From: Halobaculum limi
GTDB taxonomy: Archaea; Halobacteriota; Halobacteria; Halobacteriales; Haloferacaceae
Assembly (NCBI RefSeq): GCF_029490015.1
Contig: NZ_CP120469.1
Location: 1-64,000, forward strand
Direction of reading: 5' to 3'
Length of the DNA: 64,000 nt
Each line of letters starts with the position of its first letter. Positions within the stretch are counted from its first letter, which is position 1. Shown here in pieces: positions 17,807 to 26,539 of the stretch. A program made the position numbers and the translations under genes. Below the pieces are notes generated by a model, which saw nothing but the letters and a program-made list of their open reading frames with translations, was not told the DNA's origin and ran no database searches.

Positions 17807-18361
17807 ATGCACGTCCACAGATTCGAGAAACTCTGGTTCGGCGCATCGCTCGTCCTGATCGTGGCGTTCATCGGGACCATCGTCTACGGCGCAATCGGTC
17901 CCGGCGTCGCGATGGTCGGCGACGATGGCGGGACGATAGACGCCGACGTCGTCGCCAACGGGAACTTCGAGCAGGCCGACAACTTCCGGGAACCTGGCGT
18001 CTACGAGTCGAGTGACGGCGACGGCGTCGATGTGTACATCGTTGCCCGGCAGTATCTGTTCAACCCCGGGACTGCGCAACCAATTGAGGTGCCCGCAGGT
18101 GAAGAGGTGACGTTCCACGTCACCTCCGCCGACGTGACGCACGGGTTCAACCTCGCCGGAACGAACGTCAACACGATGGTCATTCCCGGGCAGGTCGCTC
18201 GATTCGATGTGACCTTCGATGAGACTGGCGAGTACGGTATCGTCTGTCACGAGTACTGCGGGAGCGGTCACCACACGATGGCGGGGCAACTCCACGTCGT
18301 TCCGCAGTCGCAGTTCGACGTGAGTGCGAACGCAGACGCGAGCGTGGAGGGTGAGAACTGA
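17807..18361 (+). CDS. cbaB: Heme-copper (ba3-type) oxidase subunit II
   Basis: A 184-residue membrane-anchored subunit that carries the dinuclear CuA site. One N-terminal membrane segment (about 10-30) precedes an outer cupredoxin domain. The CuA ligands are visible: H112, then C147, C151, H155 and M158 in CHEYCGSGHHTM. Only one membrane helix and the short length fit ba3-type (B-family) oxidases. It starts four bases after the halocyanin stop and overlaps the subunit I start by one base. Confidence 0.94.
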   Translation: MHVHRFEKLWFGASLVLIVAFIGTIVYGAIGPGVAMVGDDGGTIDADVVANGNFEQADNFREPGVYESSDGDGVDVYIVARQYLFNPGTAQPIEVPAGEEVTFHVTSADVTHGFNLAGTNVNTMVIPGQVARFDVTFDETGEYGIVCHEYCGSGHHTMAGQLHVVPQSQFDVSANADASVEGEN

Positions 18362-20118
18362 TGGCAACTGGACATCCAACCGACACTGGCACGCGGAACG
18401 AGGAGGAGTACGTCGAGACCGAAGACGGCACACGACGCCGCCGGGCGTTCGTCGACCGCTACCCGGACGCCGCGCAGATCGTACGGATCTGTCTGGGGGT
18501 CTCGTTTTTGGCGTTCGCTGGCGGTGCGCTGTTCGGCCTCATTCAGGCGCTCCACCGGACGAACGTGCTTCGGATCATCCCGTCGTCGGACTACTACACG
18601 ATCCTGACGGGCCACGGCGTGTTGTTGGCGCTCGTGTTCACGACGTTCGGCATCGCCGGCCTGTTCCAGTGGGCGAACACGAGGAGCCTCGGCGTCTCGC
18701 CGCCGAGTTCGAGGCTGACCGCGTCGTGGCTCGGACTTATGATCTTGGGTACGCTCCTCGCCGGGGGGACGATCATCGCCGGCCTGTTCGACTCGATTCC
18801 GGCGAGTGCGGACGTACTGTTCACGTTCTACGCGCCGCTGCAGGCGCACCCGCTGTTCTACGTGGGCGCGGCGCTGCTCATCGTCGGGTCGTGGCTCGCC
18901 GGCGCGAGTTACTTCCTGCAGTTCCGTGAGTGGCGGTCGGAAAACCCCGACTCGCGCATCCCACTGCAGGCGTTTATGGTGTTGACGACGATGCTGATGT
19001 GGTACATCTCCACCATCGGCGTCGCCGTCGAGGTTGTCGTCTTCCTCATCCCGTGGTCGCTAGGGCTCATCCAGCAGGTCGATCCGCTGCTGACGCGGAC
19101 GATGTTCTGGTACTTCGGCCACCCGGTTGTGTACTTCTGGTTGCTGCCGGCGTACCTCATCTGGTACACCGTCTTGCCCAAACTGTCGGGCGGGCGGCTG
19201 TTCAGCGACCCGCTGGCTCGAGTGGTGTTCGTCCTGTTCCTCATCCTCTCGACGCCCGTCGGGTTCCACCACCAGTACACCGACCCCGGTATCGCATCGG
19301 GCTACAAGTTCGTCGCGATGACGAACACGATGTTCCTGCTGTTGCCGTCGCTGTTGACGCTGTTCACCGTCGTCGCCAGTATGGAGCACGGCGCTCGCCA
19401 GCGCGGCGGCACGGGCTACCTCGGCTGGCTGAAGGCACTGCCGTGGGAGCGGCCGGCGTTCTCGGGCATCGCCCTCTCGGGCATCATGTTCGCCGCAGGC
19501 GGCTTCTCCGGGATGATCAATGCCGGGATGAACATCAACTACCTCATCCACAACACGCTGTGGGTTCCGGGCCACTTCCACCTCACCGTCGGCACGGCGT
19601 TCGCGCTGACGCTGATGGCGGTGTCCTACTGGCTGGTCCCGCAGGTGACCGGCAAGCGGTTGCAGTGGCGGGGGATGGCCGCGCTCCAGCCGTACGTGTG
19701 GTTCGTCGGAATGGTGCTGATGTCTAACGCGATGCACCGCGGCGGCCTCGCGGGCATCCCGCGCCGGACCGCTGAGCCACAGTACGACCAGTTCAGCTTC
19801 CAAGCGGTCGTCGGGAGCGTCGCCGAGATGCGCATCCAGATCGCCATCGGCGGCACGTTGCTGTTCGTCGGTGCCGTAATGTTCCTCGGCGTGATGTTGG
19901 CGACGTGGACGCTCGGCAAGCCGAACAGCCAACTCCGTGTCAACGGCTTCCTCCCCGAACCGATGTCCGGGGCCGAGGACTCGCCGCGGGTGCTCGACAA
20001 CCTGAAACTGTGGGTCGCGATCGCGATCGTACTCGTCGCACTCGCGTACGGCCTGCCGCTGTACGATATGGTTGCCGACGGTCTGTTCGCTCCGGGGTCG
20101 CCACCGATTCCGGCGTAA
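18361..20118 (+). CDS. cbaA: Heme-copper (ba3-type) oxidase subunit I
   Basis: A 585-residue terminal oxidase core with about 13-14 membrane segments; it reduces oxygen to water and pumps protons. The ligand motifs are present. TGHGV holds the low-spin heme histidine, and GHPVVYFWLLPAY holds the CuB histidine with the tyrosine that is cross-linked in this family. VGFHHQYTDPG holds the other CuB histidines, and VPGHFHLTVG holds the axial heme histidines. Sequence style and neighbours match the haloarchaeal cba oxidase. It is translationally coupled to subunit II through TGATG. Confidence 0.95.
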   Translation: MATGHPTDTGTRNEEEYVETEDGTRRRRAFVDRYPDAAQIVRICLGVSFLAFAGGALFGLIQALHRTNVLRIIPSSDYYTILTGHGVLLALVFTTFGIAGLFQWANTRSLGVSPPSSRLTASWLGLMILGTLLAGGTIIAGLFDSIPASADVLFTFYAPLQAHPLFYVGAALLIVGSWLAGASYFLQFREWRSENPDSRIPLQAFMVLTTMLMWYISTIGVAVEVVVFLIPWSLGLIQQVDPLLTRTMFWYFGHPVVYFWLLPAYLIWYTVLPKLSGGRLFSDPLARVVFVLFLILSTPVGFHHQYTDPGIASGYKFVAMTNTMFLLLPSLLTLFTVVASMEHGARQRGGTGYLGWLKALPWERPAFSGIALSGIMFAAGGFSGMINAGMNINYLIHNTLWVPGHFHLTVGTAFALTLMAVSYWLVPQVTGKRLQWRGMAALQPYVWFVGMVLMSNAMHRGGLAGIPRRTAEPQYDQFSFQAVVGSVAEMRIQIAIGGTLLFVGAVMFLGVMLATWTLGKPNSQLRVNGFLPEPMSGAEDSPRVLDNLKLWVAIAIVLVALAYGLPLYDMVADGLFAPGSPPIPA

Positions 20119-20163
20119 CGCCTCGGCGACCGTCACACCTTCCGTACGGATTTACTTGATTTG

Positions 20164-20784
20164 ATGACCGACAACACCACAGATACGGACGAACCGTCGA
20201 CGGCCGAGGAGCCACGCGAGGGTGACGACGACCCGAGCCGTCGACGGCTGATCCGCTGGATAGCCGTGCTCGCGTTCGCCGTGCCCGTCGTTGTCGAGGT
20301 GCTCACCTTCGGCGGACTCCTCAGCAACGAACTGCTCCCCGGCGGGGACGGGGAGGAGTCGGGCGACGGGACGGCCACCAGCGACGACTCACCGACTGCG
20401 ACCGCGACGGCGACGCCGAGGGAGGGGGCCGTCGGCGTCGGCGACGAACTCCTCGCGGACACCCAAGCGGTGGAGACGGTCGAAGTCTCCGAAGTCAGGG
20501 GAGAGCCTGGGTCGCGAACGTACATCCTCCGGGTCACCGTGGAGAACACGACCGACGCCGCCGTCGAGCTCCGACTCACGGGCGTTACCCTTCACGATGG
20601 GACAGCGCTCGACAGTGTCTCCTCGACTGGTGCGATCCTAGCCGGCGAGCGTGGTGAGGTGACCGGCGCGTGGCAGTTGCCGATGGACTCGATGCCCGCG
20701 TCCGTCGACGCCGTCCTCGTCCGCGACGGCGAGGTACACACCGAGCGGTCGGTCCCGCTGAAACGACCGCCCATTCGCGGCTGA
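20164..20784 (+). CDS. Membrane-anchored outer protein next to the oxidase
   Basis: A 206-residue protein: an acidic N-tail, an arginine cluster (SRRRLIRW), one hydrophobic segment (about 30-52), a Ser/Thr/Asp linker, and a C-terminal beta-rich domain (about 95-200) likely to face outside. Proteins of this shape often bind or stabilise membrane complexes. It is 45 bases downstream of subunit I on the same strand and may be an accessory subunit of the oxidase. No known enzyme motif is visible. Confidence 0.75.
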   Translation: MTDNTTDTDEPSTAEEPREGDDDPSRRRLIRWIAVLAFAVPVVVEVLTFGGLLSNELLPGGDGEESGDGTATSDDSPTATATATPREGAVGVGDELLADTQAVETVEVSEVRGEPGSRTYILRVTVENTTDAAVELRLTGVTLHDGTALDSVSSTGAILAGERGEVTGAWQLPMDSMPASVDAVLVRDGEVHTERSVPLKRPPIRG

Positions 20785-20807
20785 GATCGTCGACGGGGAC
20801 GGACGCG

Positions 20808-21086
20808 TCAGGGATCGACGTCTAACGACCCCTCATCGGCGGTCGTGGCGTCGCGCCACCATACCAGTTCGAACTCGATGCTCTGTTTCGCCTCCGTGTC
20901 GCCCTCTGACCAATCTGACTCGCCCTCGAGTTTGAACGTCACTGGCTCGGTTGGGTTCAGTCGTACCCCGGTACCGCCGAGATCGAGTGTCACGGCTCCG
21001 TCGCCGTCGAGTTGGTCGGCCAGGTCTCGAAGGAACGTCGCGACCTCCGCTCGCGACCGCTGCTCCTCGGTTTCGAGTTCTCCCAT
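20808..21086 (-). CDS. Amphi-Trp domain protein
   Basis: A 92-residue single-domain protein of the amphi-Trp family, named for conserved tryptophans near the C-terminus (here FELVWW). It has a helix (residues 6-28, AEVATFLRDLADQL) followed by beta strands with GGTGVRLNP. The family is widespread in haloarchaea and has no established biochemical role. The gene stands alone and converges on the oxidase-associated gene. Confidence 0.88.
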   Translation of the reverse strand: MGELETEEQRSRAEVATFLRDLADQLDGDGAVTLDLGGTGVRLNPTEPVTFKLEGESDWSEGDTEAKQSIEFELVWWRDATTADEGSLDVDP

Positions 21087-21512
21087 AGTGTCCGATACGA
21101 CAGAATCCCAGATAATCGCGCGGGAGGTTCCAACGGCCTTAGAGCGTGTCCGACGGTCGCGGTCGAACGGTCGTCGGCGTCTCCCGCACATCGGCGTTGG
21201 AGGGACCGATGTCACCATCTCTCTGCCCGGTCTGAGACAGTTCCCTCGGACCGATTTCCGTACCGCTGGACGGTGAGGGAGACCTATGGGCGCACGCAGA
21301 CAACGTACGGCGTCGACCGGCGGCCGAATCACACCCAGGGTACCTGCGACAGACATGAATACTGACACGCACACAACTCGGCCAACACCTCGCCGAGCAG
21401 CCGCGACCCGCAGTGTGTCATCTGCGAACGGGATTGACGGATTCGACGAGGCGTTCCCCCACGACTCGATGGTGAATCCGATAGCCACTGTCGACGGGGG
21501 ACGGGAGGACAG
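21087..21512. other. Divergent intergenic region, no convincing gene
   Basis: About 426 bases between the amphi-Trp gene (minus) and a membrane protein gene (plus). Open frames exist on both strands but are arginine-rich or lack a coherent start, and no motif stands out. It should contain both promoters. I cannot exclude a short decayed gene. Confidence 0.4.
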
Positions 21513-22262
21513 ATGATCGCAGTCGAGGTGTCGACGAACCCGACGCGGGCCCTCACCATCGCGTCTATCCTGCTCACCGTCGCACTCGCGCTGGTTCACC
21601 TGTCCACGAGTCGGTGGGATGCTGCCAGGTTCGAACGGAAGCGGGACCTCCTCTCGGCCGCGGGCGGCGCGACCGTCGCGTACGTGTTCGTCCTCCTGCT
21701 CCCCGAGGTGAGTGAGGCGGCGCTGGTCGTGGGCACACTCCGTGGCGACGCGCTGATCGCCGAACAGTACGTCTACCTGATGGCGCTACTCGGGTTCGTG
21801 CTCTTCTACGGAGTCGAAGTCGCCGTCGTGCACCGCACCGGCGACGATCTGACTGAATCACCGACCGCTTTCTGGGCGCACGTCGCCATCTTCGCTCTCT
21901 ACAGCGGACTCATCGGCTACCTCCTCTTCCACCAGGAAGCGCCGGGCGTGGTGAACCTGTTCTTTTACGCGTTGGCGATGGGACTTCACTTCCGGATTAC
22001 GGACTACGGACTCCGCCGCCACCACGGCGACGCGTTCGACCAGAAGGCTCGCTGGATACTCGCCGGCGCGACGCTGCTTGGCGGCGGAATCGGGATCGTA
22101 CTCGAACTTGGAGCCCTCCTGCTGTCCACGCTGTTCGGGTTCGTCGCGGGGGCGGTCGTGTTCAACGTGATCAAAGAGGAGCTCCCAGAGTTGCACGAGA
22201 GCCGGTTCATCGCGTTCGCTTGCGGTGCACTCGTGTACACGATCGTCATCCTATTCGCGTGA
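21513..22262 (+). CDS. Seven-helix membrane protein, possibly ZIP-like
   Basis: A 249-residue protein with seven to eight hydrophobic segments. Charged residues occur in several helices: RITDYGLRRHHGDAF after helix five, and KEELPELHESRFIAFACGALVY near the end. The glutamate-rich stretch before the last helix loosely recalls ZIP metal transporters, but the typical HNxxD motif is not seen, so this is only a possibility. ATG 21513 starts directly after a GGAGG-like stretch. It is probably monocistronic. Confidence 0.8.
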   Translation: MIAVEVSTNPTRALTIASILLTVALALVHLSTSRWDAARFERKRDLLSAAGGATVAYVFVLLLPEVSEAALVVGTLRGDALIAEQYVYLMALLGFVLFYGVEVAVVHRTGDDLTESPTAFWAHVAIFALYSGLIGYLLFHQEAPGVVNLFFYALAMGLHFRITDYGLRRHHGDAFDQKARWILAGATLLGGGIGIVLELGALLLSTLFGFVAGAVVFNVIKEELPELHESRFIAFACGALVYTIVILFA

Positions 22263-22345
22263 TCAGCGAGGGCTTGTCCACGAGTCGCCGATTTCGGAAT
22301 TGCCCGCAGTGCGTTCACGACGGCAGGCGGGCCCGGGCCGTCTTC

Positions 22346-22390
22346 CTGCAAGGAGGGAATCACGGCCTTCAGGCCGGGAGGGAATCCGAC
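22346..22390. mobile_element. Orphan element-end stem-loop (TTCA loop)
   Basis: A stem CGGCC-TTCA-GGCCG (22363-22376) is framed by TGCAAGGAGGGAAT on the left and GGGAGGGAATCCGAC on the right. The same frame surrounds the stem at 39594-39613. The TTCA loop equals the loop in the right ends of both tnpB elements. It lies about 85 bases upstream of the small ORF of the second tnpB element, so it may be the end of an older, overwritten insertion. Confidence 0.5.
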
Positions 22391-22474
22391 AACTGCTGAA
22401 CTAACCACGTTTTGACAGCCAGCCCGTATGCCGACCACCATCTTTAACTTACGCTACTTCTTACGTTTTCGTGG

Positions 22475-22636
22475 ATGAGAGCCGACTTCAATATGGAGCG
22501 AGGCGGGCCACTTCACGAAGCCGTGAAGGAATACGCCCGCGACCACGGGATACGCCACTCACGAGCATACCCCGAACTCCTCCGCAAAGCACTCGAATCC
22601 GAAGGCTACGATGTCAACGACCCAGACGGCGAATAA
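22475..22636 (+). CDS. 53-residue ORF overlapping the start of tnpB
   Basis: ATG 22475 opens a 53-residue reading frame whose product begins MRADFNMERGGPLHEAVKEY and ends DVNDPDGE. It is mostly charged and helical (HEAVKEYARD, PELLRKALESEG). It overlaps the tnpB start (22611) by 26 bases in another frame, so coupling is likely. Composition looks genuine. It has no transposase (TnpA, Y1) motif. It may be a small element-borne accessory or regulator; function is unknown. Confidence 0.6.
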   Translation: MRADFNMERGGPLHEAVKEYARDHGIRHSRAYPELLRKALESEGYDVNDPDGE

Positions 22637-23885
22637 GACGCTGGAAGCCACGCTCGCACCCCCAACACGGTGCAAAGAGCAACGCCTCCAGCAAACGCTG
22701 TCTGAGTACCGAGAGGCACTCCACGAGGCGTTCGAGCAAGACTGTACGACGATGAGTGCCACGAACGACGTGGTGACGCCGTACAACCTGCCGTACCAAG
22801 CGAAAGACGCCCTCAAATCCTACGTCCCCAAACTCCACAAGACGTACAACGCCAACGAGTTGGACGACGAACACCCGCTCCGATTCGTGAACCGGGCTGG
22901 GAAGTTCGACCGCGACTCTTCGCGTGAGTACGAAATCTGTTGGAACGTTCCGCAACCCGGTCGCGGAACCAACTTCTGGATACCACTCCGACTGAATCCC
23001 GAACAAGAGAGACTGTGGGACGACCTGTTCGATGACGAGTCGAGTACGAAAGTGGGCGAACTCCGCTTGCAGAAACACCGAAAAACGTGGACGCTCCACG
23101 CCACCGTTGAATACGAAATCGAGGACACCTCTGAACTCCCCGAGAACCCGACTCGGGTTGGCTTCGATATTGGTGAGTCGATGTTGGTTACGGGCTGTGC
23201 CCTCCAACACGACACGCCGACGAACCCGTTGCTCATCAACGGGAAAGAAGCCAAGCGACTCCGCAAGGAGATGTTCACGACCCTGAAACGCCTGCAGGAG
23301 CGAGACGCTTTTGAGTGGCGCGTCGAGGAACGCGTCTCGTACTACCAGAGCCGACTCACGGACATCATCGAGAAGGCATCTCGTGAGTCTGTGGAGTACG
23401 CCCGTCAGTTCGAGAAACCCGTCATCGTGATGGAAGACTTAGCGTACATCCGCGAGTCATTGGACTACGGGAAGTATATGAACCGACGCCTGCACTCGTG
23501 GGCATTCGCTCGATTGCAGGGGCGTATCGAAGACAAGGCGAAGGACGCAGGGATTCCAGTCCGGTACGTTCACCCTCAATACACGAGTCAGACGTGCCAT
23601 TCGTGCAAGCATATCGGGTATCGACCTCGGCAAGCCGAGTTCAAGTGTAAGAACCCAGAGTGTCACGTATCGACGTTTCAAGCAGATATTAACGCGAGTG
23701 CGAACATCGCACGTCGCGTCAACCCGTGGGGAGAGAGCCTACCAGTGAAACAGGTAGGCGATGACTCGCCACAGGATGGGCGCGGTTGTGACACCGCCAC
23801 GACTCAGTGTGAGCAGAGCGAGACACCCTCGCAGATGACACTCACATCGTTTCAAGAGTCGAAACCCACTGCCAGCGACGATTAA
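22611..23885 (+). CDS. tnpB: TnpB-type RNA-guided nuclease, catalytic residues intact
   Basis: A 424-residue TnpB family protein with all expected catalytic residues: D186 in VGFDIGES, E275 in VIVMEDL, and D359 in FQADINASANIA. The zinc ribbon is complete (C329/C332 and C346/C351). TnpB proteins cut DNA under the guidance of an RNA made from the right end of the element, preventing its loss. It is very diverged from the first tnpB in this window, although both encode 424 residues. The start at ATG 22611 lies inside the preceding small ORF. It is likely functional as a nuclease but not a transposase. Confidence 0.92.
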   Translation: MSTTQTANKTLEATLAPPTRCKEQRLQQTLSEYREALHEAFEQDCTTMSATNDVVTPYNLPYQAKDALKSYVPKLHKTYNANELDDEHPLRFVNRAGKFDRDSSREYEICWNVPQPGRGTNFWIPLRLNPEQERLWDDLFDDESSTKVGELRLQKHRKTWTLHATVEYEIEDTSELPENPTRVGFDIGESMLVTGCALQHDTPTNPLLINGKEAKRLRKEMFTTLKRLQERDAFEWRVEERVSYYQSRLTDIIEKASRESVEYARQFEKPVIVMEDLAYIRESLDYGKYMNRRLHSWAFARLQGRIEDKAKDAGIPVRYVHPQYTSQTCHSCKHIGYRPRQAEFKCKNPECHVSTFQADINASANIARRVNPWGESLPVKQVGDDSPQDGRGCDTATTQCEQSETPSQMTLTSFQESKPTASDD

Positions 23886-23891
23886 CTGGCA

Positions 23892-23939
23892 TTCCCACCG
23901 TGTGGGAAGCCCCGGCGTTCACGCCGGGGAGGATGTCAC
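23892..23939 (+). ncRNA. Structured right end, candidate guide-scaffold RNA 3' part
   Basis: Two adjacent stem-loops follow the tnpB stop by a few bases: a 7-bp perfect stem (23892-23908) and an 8-bp perfect stem with TTCA loop (23910-23929), then GAGGATGTCA. In TnpB systems the right end encodes the RNA that binds TnpB, and the flanking DNA acts as guide. Here the guide would start at about 23940. Transcription is not shown by the sequence. Confidence 0.5.
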
Positions 23940-24057
23940 AGTTGACCGTGTTGCCAGCACGTACGAACCCCTGTACCAGTTCGACGAGAGCCGGGCCTCG
24001 AACTTCATCGGATCGCTCTCGTTGGTGTCGCACGGCGCCGCGACGTGGGCCGATGTA

Positions 24058-24989
24058 TTATGCCGGTACGTTGTCGGTCGATTCGACCTCCTCGGAGAGT
24101 GGACGTCGACGCCAGTATCTGGCGACGAGCAGCGATACAATGAGCATCACGACGGCGAGTGTGGCGATGCTCTGGGCGACGCCAGACTCCGGGAACGCTC
24201 CCGTCGCGATGAACAACGCGACGTTGATGTTGCGGCCAGCCGTTCCGAGCGCGAGGATCCGCCGATCCCGCTGAGTCGGACCGCCCACCACCCAGCCGAC
24301 GAGGACGGACGCGAGGACGAACACCGTCATCACTGCGAGCGCCCCGGTTCCGAGCATCGCGGTGAACGTACGAATCGTCGTTCTGAGGTTGAGGAGGATG
24401 ACGAGCACGAGTGCGATACCGAGCGTCGCGTTCGCCACCAAGAGGAGCCCCCGCGCGAGGGGGACCGCGAGGTCCGGTCGATAATATCGGAGGGTGCTGC
24501 CGGCGAACATTGGGACTACGAGTAGGGCCACTAACGGCCAGAGGAATCACCACGGTGAGAACCGGATGTCCACGCCGAATAGAGTCAACAGCGTGGCGAC
24601 GATCAGCGGCACAGTCACCGTCGCGACGAGCGTCAGTGCGACGGTCAAGTGAACGGCCTCTTTGGAGTCCTCGCCTGCCATCGCGACGAGTTGTGGGATG
24701 AAGGGTGCACCGGGTGCGATGGCGACGAGCAGTAGTCCGAGGACGAACGGATCGGCTAAGTCGAACACGACCCCAGAAGCAACGCGAAAAGCGGGACGGC
24801 GAGGAGGTTCGCGAGGGCCCACCGGGAGATGAGGTTGTACTGACGGATCGTGCCGACGACGTCCCCCTGTGTTAATCTGGTCCCCAGGGCGGCCATCAAC
24901 GAGACGATCGAGACCGTCACGAACAGGCCTTGGAGTCTCGAGAGGACGAAGACGAGTGCGTCGACGAAGTCGATCACGTTCGGTTGCAC
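24058..24989 (-). pseudogene. Broken BASS-family transporter gene
   Basis: Three pieces of one membrane transporter can be read on the minus strand, in the order expected from the intact paralogue at 25655-26533. The N-terminal piece (24989 down to about 24775) ends in frame-shifted sequence at a run of four G/C bases. The middle piece contains APGAPFIPQLVAMAG, matching AAGAPFLPKLVEMAK of the paralogue. A TGA at 24547-24549 then interrupts the frame, after which the C-terminal piece continues in the same frame with VGWVVGGPTQRDRR, matching VGWLVGGPTTDTR. One frameshift plus one nonsense codon indicate inactivation. The intact copy next door and the tnpB element about 120 bases away fit a region of rearrangement and decay. 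Confidence 0.85.
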
Positions 24990-25018
24990 GGTGGAGATTG
25001 CGTGTGACGGTCGCGGCG

Positions 25019-25564
25019 TCAGATCGAATCGATCGCCGCGACGACGGCGAGCACGAACGCGTGGTCCTCGCCCGGCATCACCTCAACCCCGTAGGTGTCA
25101 CGCACACGGATCCACCGCTTGGAGACCGTCGCGACCGGAGCTCCGTTTCGGGTGATCCGATACTCGTGATCGAGGATGTTCCCCTGTACGTGGAGCGGGG
25201 GGCCGCCAACCACGTCCACATCGAAGCGATCTCTGAAGGGTGTCACGAGCGCCTTTTGTACGGTAGCGACGGTCTGGCCGTCCCGGTCGATGGCCATTGT
25301 CTGTTTCAGCCTGAGGACCCTCGCTTGCACGCGATAGAGGAGGCGGCCACGCTGGTCTAAGATCCGAATGGTGTTTCGCAGCCTGAGGGCCTTCCCGTCG
25401 ACGCGATACGCTGGGACGCCCCCCGCCGTCTTGATCACGTAGTCGTTCCCGAAGGCGACGAGTCGCTCACGCATCTGGTAGCGCGTTGGCCCGGTAGGCG
25501 TCTCTATACCCTGACGGGCGTCTCGTCGCTTCTGACGCCGTTGTCTCCCGCGTCGGGCGTTCAT
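25019..25564 (-). CDS. LURP-one-related (scramblase-like fold) protein
   Basis: A 181-residue soluble protein. After a basic N-terminal tail (many Arg and Gln, residues 1-25) comes a repeated beta-strand pattern typical of LURP-one-related proteins: YVIKTAGGVPAYRVDGKAL, DQRGRLLYRVQ, DRDGQTVATVQKA, DHEYRITRNG. The family fold resembles Tubby and scramblases, but its role in archaea is not established. It lies between a broken and an intact copy of a BASS-type transporter on the same strand. Confidence 0.85.
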   Translation of the reverse strand: MNARRGRQRRQKRRDARQGIETPTGPTRYQMRERLVAFGNDYVIKTAGGVPAYRVDGKALRLRNTIRILDQRGRLLYRVQARVLRLKQTMAIDRDGQTVATVQKALVTPFRDRFDVDVVGGPPLHVQGNILDHEYRITRNGAPVATVSKRWIRVRDTYGVEVMPGEDHAFVLAVVAAIDSI

Positions 25565-25654
25565 TGTGACTCCTCCATTGCGGTCGGATTGGTCGTCGAG
25601 GCGGTCAGCCGGCGGTCAGTTGTCATTGCATCCTCTCCGTGTCGTTGTGGAATG

Positions 25655-26533
25655 TCAGTCATTATTGGTTACTCCCACGGCCTGAGCCGGTTGTGACCGC
25701 TCGGTTCGCTTGCCCAACTCGCCAGCGAGGACGATGAGCAATCCCATCAACGTCGCACCGACGACCAGCATCACGACGACGTCCGGGTCCTCGAAGTTCG
25801 CCGCACCGACGACAAGTGCGGCGGAGACGTTGCGCTGAGCCGTTCCGAGGCCGAGTACCGCTCTGGTGTCGGTGGTCGGTCCACCGACCAACCACCCGAC
25901 ACCCAGCGACCCGACGATGAGTACCGCGAATGCGATGATCACACCCGTCCCGATCACACTGATCAGCGTCTGGACGTTGAGGACGAGCATGAGCACCACG
26001 AGGAACACCAGCGCAGTCGAGGAGGTCTGATTCACGGTCGGCTGCAGGCGCGCGGCCGTGTCGGCGTAGCGGGCTCTCACGAACAGACCGAGTCCCAGCG
26101 GCACGAGCATCAACACGACCAGCGACTGCGCGATCTCGACCGGATCGACCTGCACGCCCGGCAGGAGGAACGGGAGTACGATCGGCACGTACGCGACCGT
26201 CACCACCATCAACAGCACCATCAGGCCGACACCGAAGGCGACGTCCGCCTTCGCCATCTCGACGAGTTTGGGCAGGAAGGGTGCGCCGGCAGCCGTCGCC
26301 AACAGAATCAGCCCGATGGACTGCGCCTCGGTCAGCGGGATCACGAGCAGGATCGCGTACGCGAGGAGGGGCACGAGGACGAAGTTCGCGACCAGCGCCT
26401 TCGCGACCAACGCGAGGTCCCGAAGGGGGTCGAGTATCTGTCCGACGGTGAGGTTGAGCCCCATCGCCAGCATACTGGTCACGACGAACACCAGCACAGA
26501 CAGCGTAGCGAGCGATTCGAGGATGACGACCAT
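25655..26533 (-). CDS. Bile acid:sodium symporter (BASS) family transporter
   Basis: A 292-residue membrane protein with about nine to ten segments. Family features visible are the early MLAMGLNLTVGQI, the broken-helix region LLATAAGAPFLPKLVEMAK, and the second crossover LGLGTAQRNVSAALVVGA. Members import organic anions such as bile acids or keto acids with sodium. It starts seven bases after the stop of the aspartoacylase-like gene, suggesting joint transcription, so the hydrolase and transporter may share a substrate. The substrate cannot be read from sequence. Confidence 0.9.
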   Translation of the reverse strand: MVVILESLATLSVLVFVVTSMLAMGLNLTVGQILDPLRDLALVAKALVANFVLVPLLAYAILLVIPLTEAQSIGLILLATAAGAPFLPKLVEMAKADVAFGVGLMVLLMVVTVAYVPIVLPFLLPGVQVDPVEIAQSLVVLMLVPLGLGLFVRARYADTAARLQPTVNQTSSTALVFLVVLMLVLNVQTLISVIGTGVIIAFAVLIVGSLGVGWLVGGPTTDTRAVLGLGTAQRNVSAALVVGAANFEDPDVVVMLVVGATLMGLLIVLAGELGKRTERSQPAQAVGVTNND

Positions 26534-26539
26534 CGTCGC

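Larger units (their letters stand above)
22475..23939 (+). mobile_element. IS1341-type element with small ORF and intact tnpB
   Basis: The unit runs from the small ORF through tnpB to a structured right end. Two stems are visible after the tnpB stop: TTCCCAC-CGT-GTGGGAA (23892-23908) and CCCCGGCG-TTCA-CGCCGGGG (23910-23929), followed by AGGATGTCA. The same ending closes the element at 7571. No tnpA is present, so it cannot move alone. The left end should lie between 22390 and 22475, where the sequence turns AT-rich. Confidence 0.7.

Noticed and set aside
21087-21512. Open frames in the gap before the seven-helix protein
   Set aside because: Basic composition, no motif, no convincing start.
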